This document shows, piece after piece, positions 6,142 through 9,363 of a stretch of DNA of 9,363 nt. This stretch comes from Clostridia bacterium (GTDB lineage Bacteria > Bacillota_A > Clostridia > Oscillospirales > Acutalibacteraceae). Every line of letters begins with the position of its first letter. The stretch's first letter is position 1. The stretch is from positions 1-9,363 of the forward strand of contig RZYX01000074.1 of the NCBI GenBank assembly GCA_009930155.1. The letters are read 5' to 3'. The notes beneath the pieces are model-generated. The model searched no databases. It saw only the letters and a program-made list of their open reading frames with translations, and was not told where the DNA came from. The position numbers and the translations under genes are program-made.

Positions 6142-7959
6142 ATGGCAAAGATAGTAGGAATTGACCTTGGAACAACAAACTCATGTGTCGCAGTTATTGA
6201 GGGTGGCGAGCCTGTAGTTATAGCAAATGCAGAAGGAGCAAGAACAACTCCATCAGTAGTTGCATTTTCAAAGACAGATGAGCGTTTGGTAGGACAGGTT
6301 GCTAAAAGACAGTCAATTACAAATCCAGATAAGACAGTTTCATCAATTAAGCGTCAGATGGGTACAGACTACAAAGTAAAGATTGATGACAAAAAGTTTA
6401 CCCCACAAGAGATTTCAGCAATGATTCTTCAAAAACTTAAATCAGATGCAGAAAGCTATCTTGGTGATACAGTAACAGAGGCAGTTATAACTGTTCCTGC
6501 ATACTTCACAGATTCACAGCGTCAAGCAACAAAGGATGCAGGTAAAATTGCAGGCCTTGAAGTAAAGAGAATTATTAATGAGCCAACAGCTGCAGCTCTT
6601 GCATATGGTATCGATAAAGAAGATGACCAGAAGGTTATGGTATATGACCTTGGAGGCGGTACATTTGATGTTTCCATAATTGAGATGGGCGATGGTGTTC
6701 AAGAGGTTCTTGCAACAGCAGGTAACAACCGTCTTGGTGGCGACGATTTTGACCAAAAAGTTATGGATTATCTTGCAGATGAGTTTAAAAAGGAACAGGG
6801 CATAGATTTAAGAGGCGACAAAATGGCAATGCAACGCCTTAAGGAAGCAGCAGAAAAGGCAAAAGTTGAGCTTTCAGGCGTAACAACATCAGCAATTAGT
6901 CTTCCATTTATAACAGCAGATGCAACAGGACCAAAACATCTTGAAACAACTCTTACAAGGGCAAAGTTTAATGAGCTTACAGCAAGCCTTGTTGAATCAA
7001 CAATGGGACCTGTTCGTCAGGCAATGAAGGATTCAGGAATTAAGACATCTGACCTTGATAAGATTCTTATGGTTGGTGGTTCTTCTCGTATTCCTGCTGT
7101 TCAAGATGCAGTTAAAGCTTTTACAGGCAAAGAGCCATTTAAGGGCATTAACCCAGACGAATGTGTTGCTATGGGTGCAGCTCTTCAAGCTGGTGTTCTT
7201 GGCGGCGATGTAAAGGGTCTTTTACTTCTTGATGTTACTCCTCTTTCACTCGGTATCGAGACACTTGGCGGAGTATGCACAAAGATTATTGAAAGAAACA
7301 CAACAATCCCAACAAAGAAGAGCCAAGTATTCTCAACAGCAGCAGACAATCAGACATCTGTTGAAGTTCATGTTATTCAGGGAGAGCGTGAGTTTGCAAA
7401 GGACAACAAGACTCTTGGAATGTTCCATCTTGACGGTATTCTTCCAGCACGCCGTGGCACACCACAAGTTGAAGTAACATTTGACATTGATGCAAACGGA
7501 ATTGTTAATGTTTCTGCAAAAGACTTGGGAACAAGTAAGGAGCAGTCAATCTCTATTACAGCTTCTACAAATATGTCTAAGGATGATATTGAAAAGGCTG
7601 TTTCAGAGGCAGAGAAGTTTGCAGAGGAAGATAAAGCACGCAAGGAAGAGCTTGACACAAGAAATGCAGCAGACCAGATGGTTTATCAGTGTGAGAAAAT
7701 CCTTTCAGAAGAGGCTGATAAGTTTGATGAGGCAGATAAGAAAGAACTTGAGGAAAAGGCAGATGCACTTAAAGAAGCTCTCAAGGGCGAAGATATGAAT
7801 CTTATCAAATCAAAGCAGGAAGAGCTCACAGCAAAGTTTTATGATGTTTCTGAAAAGCTTTATAAGGCTGCCGCACCACAGGGCGAAGAAGCACCACAGG
7901 GTGAAGAAACAGATTCAGATAAGCAATATTACGACGCAGACTTTACAGACGCAGAATAA
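6142..7959 (+). CDS. dnaK: Chaperone DnaK (Hsp70)
   Basis: A 605-residue ATP-dependent chaperone. The actin-like ATPase domain spans about 1-355: GIDLGTTNS (6-14), [10 protein letters not shown] (169 on) and GGSSRIP (312-318). The interdomain linker GLLLLDVTP (around 359-367) leads to the beta-sandwich substrate-binding domain (to about 480) and the helical lid (to about 570). The region after [17 protein letters not shown] is short: the roughly 20-residue insertion of Gram-negative DnaK is absent, as expected for Gram-positives. The acidic tail carries a near-perfect repeat (APQGEE at 578-583 and 584-589, an 18-nt tandem duplication at 7873-7908). AGGAGG (6128-6133) is 8 nt before the ATG. 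It is the third gene of the CIRCE operon, works with GrpE and DnaJ encoded on either side, and is followed by a hairpin before dnaJ. Confidence 0.98.
   Translation: MAKIVGIDLGTTNSCVAVIEGGEPVVIANAEGARTTPSVVAFSKTDERLVGQVAKRQSITNPDKTVSSIKRQMGTDYKVKIDDKKFTPQEISAMILQKLKSDAESYLGDTVTEAVITVPAYFTDSQRQATKDAGKIAGLEVKRIINEPTAAALAYGIDKEDDQKVMVYDLGGGTFDVSIIEMGDGVQEVLATAGNNRLGGDDFDQKVMDYLADEFKKEQGIDLRGDKMAMQRLKEAAEKAKVELSGVTTSAISLPFITADATGPKHLETTLTRAKFNELTASLVESTMGPVRQAMKDSGIKTSDLDKILMVGGSSRIPAVQDAVKAFTGKEPFKGINPDECVAMGAALQAGVLGGDVKGLLLLDVTPLSLGIETLGGVCTKIIERNTTIPTKKSQVFSTAADNQTSVEVHVIQGEREFAKDNKTLGMFHLDGILPARRGTPQVEVTFDIDANGIVNVSAKDLGTSKEQSISITASTNMSKDDIEKAVSEAEKFAEEDKARKEELDTRNAADQMVYQCEKILSEEADKFDEADKKELEEKADALKEALKGEDMNLIKSKQEELTAKFYDVSEKLYKAAAPQGEEAPQGEETDSDKQYYDADFTDAE
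7873..7908 (+). repeat. 18-nt tandem duplication in the dnaK tail
   Basis: Two adjacent 18-nt units starting GCACCACAGGG differ at a single third codon position (GGC versus GGT). They encode APQGEE twice in the disordered acidic C-terminal tail. This looks like a recent in-frame slippage duplication that the tail tolerates. Confidence 0.85.
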
Positions 7960-7973
7960 TAGTTTAAAATATA

Positions 7974-8013
7974 TGCTATCGTATTGCCTCTTCTAAGGGG
8001 TAATATGATAGCA
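7974..8013 (+). ncRNA. 17-bp mRNA hairpin between dnaK and dnaJ
   Basis: The arms 7974-7990 and 7997-8013 pair over all 17 positions with a 6-nt loop (TTCTAA): 14 Watson-Crick pairs and three wobbles (7981-8006, 7986-8001, 7989-7998). All wobbles are G-U in the plus-strand RNA and would be A-C mismatches in the opposite strand, so the structure is best in the sense transcript. No U-run follows, so it is not a classical terminator. It likely acts as an RNA-processing or 3'-stabilising element separating dnaK from dnaJ levels. The TTG start and ribosome site of dnaJ lie 10-26 nt downstream. Confidence 0.7.
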
Positions 8014-8038
8014 AATAATCCCAAAAGGAGTTTTTATC

Positions 8039-9217
8039 TTGGCGGATAAGCGAGATTATTACGAAGTGCTTGGTGTTGGTAGGGATGCGTCTGCTGATGA
8101 CATTAAAAAGGCGTATCGTCAGCAAGCAAAGAAGCACCACCCAGACTTAAATCCCGATGATAAAGAGGCTGAAAAAAGGTTTAAAGAGGCAAATGAGGCG
8201 TACGAAGTTTTGTCTGATGGTGAAAAGAAGTCAAGATATGATCAGTACGGTCAAGCTGGTGTTGACCCTAACTTTGGTTCGGGAGTTGGCTACGGCGGAG
8301 CCTATGATTTTGACCTTGGCGATATTTTCAATTCCTTCTTCGGTGGCGGCGGTGGATTCGGTGGATTTGGCGGTGGCAGAGCAGACCCAAAAGCACCACA
8401 AAGGGGTACAAATACAAATTCAACTATAACGATATCTTTTGAAGAGGCTGCTGCAGGCTGTAAACGAACAATAGAAACACAAAGAATAGAGCGTTGCGAA
8501 GAATGCTCTGGAACAGGTGCAAAGAAGGGTACATCACCCGAAAGTTGCCCAGACTGTAATGGACTTGGACATGTAAGTGTTCAACAAAGAACACCATTTG
8601 GAGTTATTTCAACATCAAAAGAATGTCCAAGGTGTGGCGGTAAGGGTAAAATAATTAAGACCCCATGCGAGAAGTGCAGGGGAATAGGAATGGTAAGAAA
8701 AGCAGCTAAGGTAGATGTGAATATTCCTGCTGGAATTGATGATGGGCAGGTAATTAGCATTCGTTCTGAGGGCAACTATGGAGTTAATGGAGGCCCACAA
8801 GGCGATTTGCGTGTTTCTGTTAATGTTCGTCCTCATCCATTGTTTGAAAGAGACGGATATGATGTATGGTGTGATATAACTATAACCTTTGCACAGGCAG
8901 TTCTCGGATGCGAATTGTTTGTTCCTACACTTGATGGAAGAGTTAAATATGATTTGCCATCAGGAACACAACCAGGAACAGTGTTTAGGCTTAAGGAGAG
9001 AGGTATACCTCATCTTAACGGACGCTCAAAGGGTGACCAGTTTGTTAAAATTGTAGTAGATGTTCCTACAACTATTACAGAGCACCAAGAAGAGCTTTTA
9101 AAGCAGTTTGATGATGAACTAATTGAAAAGCCTTCTAAGTTTACTGAGGGGCCTATAGCACCAAATAAAAAGAATATCTTTGATAAAATAAAAGATAATA
9201 TAAAAGGCGAAAAATAA
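8039..9217 (+). CDS. dnaJ: Chaperone DnaJ (type I Hsp40)
   Basis: A 392-residue full-length DnaJ that delivers unfolded clients to DnaK and stimulates its ATPase. The J domain (about 5-70) carries the essential HPD at 34-36. A Gly/Phe-rich linker (about 75-128, including DIFNSFFGG and a glycine run) follows. The zinc domain has four CxxCxGxG motifs starting at C153, C170, C196 and C210. Two beta-barrel C-terminal domains and a short basic tail finish the protein. No ATG is usable: the conserved start [11 protein letters not shown] is preceded by TTG (8039-8041), with AAAAGGAG (8023-8030) 8 nt upstream, so translation starts at TTG. It is the last gene of the CIRCE operon before a strong terminator. 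Start-codon choice and the upstream hairpin may keep DnaJ below DnaK. Confidence 0.97.
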   Translation: MADKRDYYEVLGVGRDASADDIKKAYRQQAKKHHPDLNPDDKEAEKRFKEANEAYEVLSDGEKKSRYDQYGQAGVDPNFGSGVGYGGAYDFDLGDIFNSFFGGGGGFGGFGGGRADPKAPQRGTNTNSTITISFEEAAAGCKRTIETQRIERCEECSGTGAKKGTSPESCPDCNGLGHVSVQQRTPFGVISTSKECPRCGGKGKIIKTPCEKCRGIGMVRKAAKVDVNIPAGIDDGQVISIRSEGNYGVNGGPQGDLRVSVNVRPHPLFERDGYDVWCDITITFAQAVLGCELFVPTLDGRVKYDLPSGTQPGTVFRLKERGIPHLNGRSKGDQFVKIVVDVPTTITEHQEELLKQFDDELIEKPSKFTEGPIAPNKKNIFDKIKDNIKGEK

Positions 9218-9230
9218 AAAACATATAAAC

Positions 9231-9266
9231 AAAGTACCCGTGCAATTTAATTGCACGGGTACTTTT
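9231..9266. terminator. Terminator of the dnaK operon
   Basis: A perfect 15-bp stem pairs 9231-9245 with 9251-9265 (16 bp if T9246-A9250 also pairs), with a tiny loop, followed by T-rich DNA. Its GC core is CCCGTGC/GCACGGG. On the minus strand it is followed by TTTGTTTATATG, so it can stop transcription from both sides. It begins 14 nt after the dnaJ stop and ends the operon. Confidence 0.93.
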
Positions 9267-9282
9267 ATGTTGTACTCTTTAG

Positions 9283-9363
9283 GACAAATAACCACCGGCT
9301 CTGCCGGTGTGGATAAAAATCTTTAGATACAAGAAAAACCTCCTTTTGATATAATGATGAGGG
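9283..9363. mobile_element. Possible end of a small transposable element or dispersed repeat (cut by window edge)
   Basis: After the operon terminator comes a GC-rich hairpin CACCGGC-TCT-GCCGGTG (9293-9299/9303-9309), unlike the AT-rich surroundings. It is followed by CCTCCTTTT and a TATAAT (9350-9355). Short GC-rich subterminal hairpins with a small loop, next to a gene reading inward, are typical of IS200/IS605-type single-strand transposon ends, but no transposase is visible before the window stops. The minus strand also offers AAAAGGAGG ahead of a TTG and a 17-codon frame ending at 9284-9286, which I do not call a gene. Identity is inferred from shape only. Confidence 0.35.

Noticed and set aside
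7377..7658. Serine-rich minus-strand frame inside dnaK
   Set aside because: The serine-rich translation is the complement of the acidic and alanine-rich codons of dnaK. No start signal is present.
7974..8013. Terminator between dnaK and dnaJ
   Set aside because: The stem is strong but is followed by AATAATCCC with no U-run, and dnaJ directly downstream has no promoter of its own that I can see.
1..9363. CRISPR array, toxin-antitoxin pair, prophage or defence island
   Set aside because: No regularly spaced direct repeats, no toxin partner for the XRE gene and no phage or nuclease genes were seen. The gene content is mainly housekeeping.

Overview
The window looks like chromosomal DNA from a low-GC Gram-positive bacterium of the Clostridia, possibly a gut Oscillospiraceae or Lachnospiraceae type. 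Four things point there: very AT-rich intergenic DNA with A/G-rich Shine-Dalgarno sites; a CIRCE-controlled hrcA-grpE-dnaK-dnaJ operon; a DnaK without the N-terminal-domain insertion typical of Gram-negative proteins; and a short archaeal/eukaryotic-type prolyl-tRNA synthetase, which is common in Clostridia. No taxonomic marker such as rRNA is present, so the placement is an inference.

Layout. Positions 1-645 are an extremely AT-rich stretch with no gene I can support, only several inverted repeats. A sigma-70-type promoter (646-675) then drives a monocistronic short-chain dehydrogenase/reductase (778-1590), followed by a terminator. A second promoter drives a single-gene acyl carrier protein unit (1914-2141) with a strong terminator. 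A third promoter drives proS (2275-3711). The terminator after proS lies between proS and a convergent small Cro/C1-type helix-turn-helix gene on the minus strand (3904-4101) and probably serves both. About 375 bp of AT-rich DNA separates that regulator from the divergent heat-shock operon. The operon has a TTGACT-17-TATAGT promoter, a perfect CIRCE operator at the predicted transcription start, then hrcA, grpE (overlapping hrcA by 11 nt), dnaK and dnaJ (TTG start), and a perfect 15-16 bp terminator stem. The last ~90 bases hold a GC-rich hairpin in AT-rich surroundings that resembles the end of a small transposable element or dispersed repeat, cut by the window edge.

How the genes work together. 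HrcA represses its own operon through CIRCE. DnaK, DnaJ and GrpE are the Hsp70 ATPase, its J-domain co-chaperone and its nucleotide exchange factor, so the operon is a complete self-regulated folding machine. AcpP (fatty-acid synthesis) and ProS (tRNA charging) are housekeeping genes, each with its own promoter. The SDR's substrate cannot be read from the sequence.

No clearly new biological system is visible. The best second looks are a wobble-rich 17-bp hairpin between dnaK and dnaJ whose G-U pairs favour folding of the sense RNA, the possible mobile-element end at the right edge, and dyad elements at the SDR, XRE and proS 5' regions.
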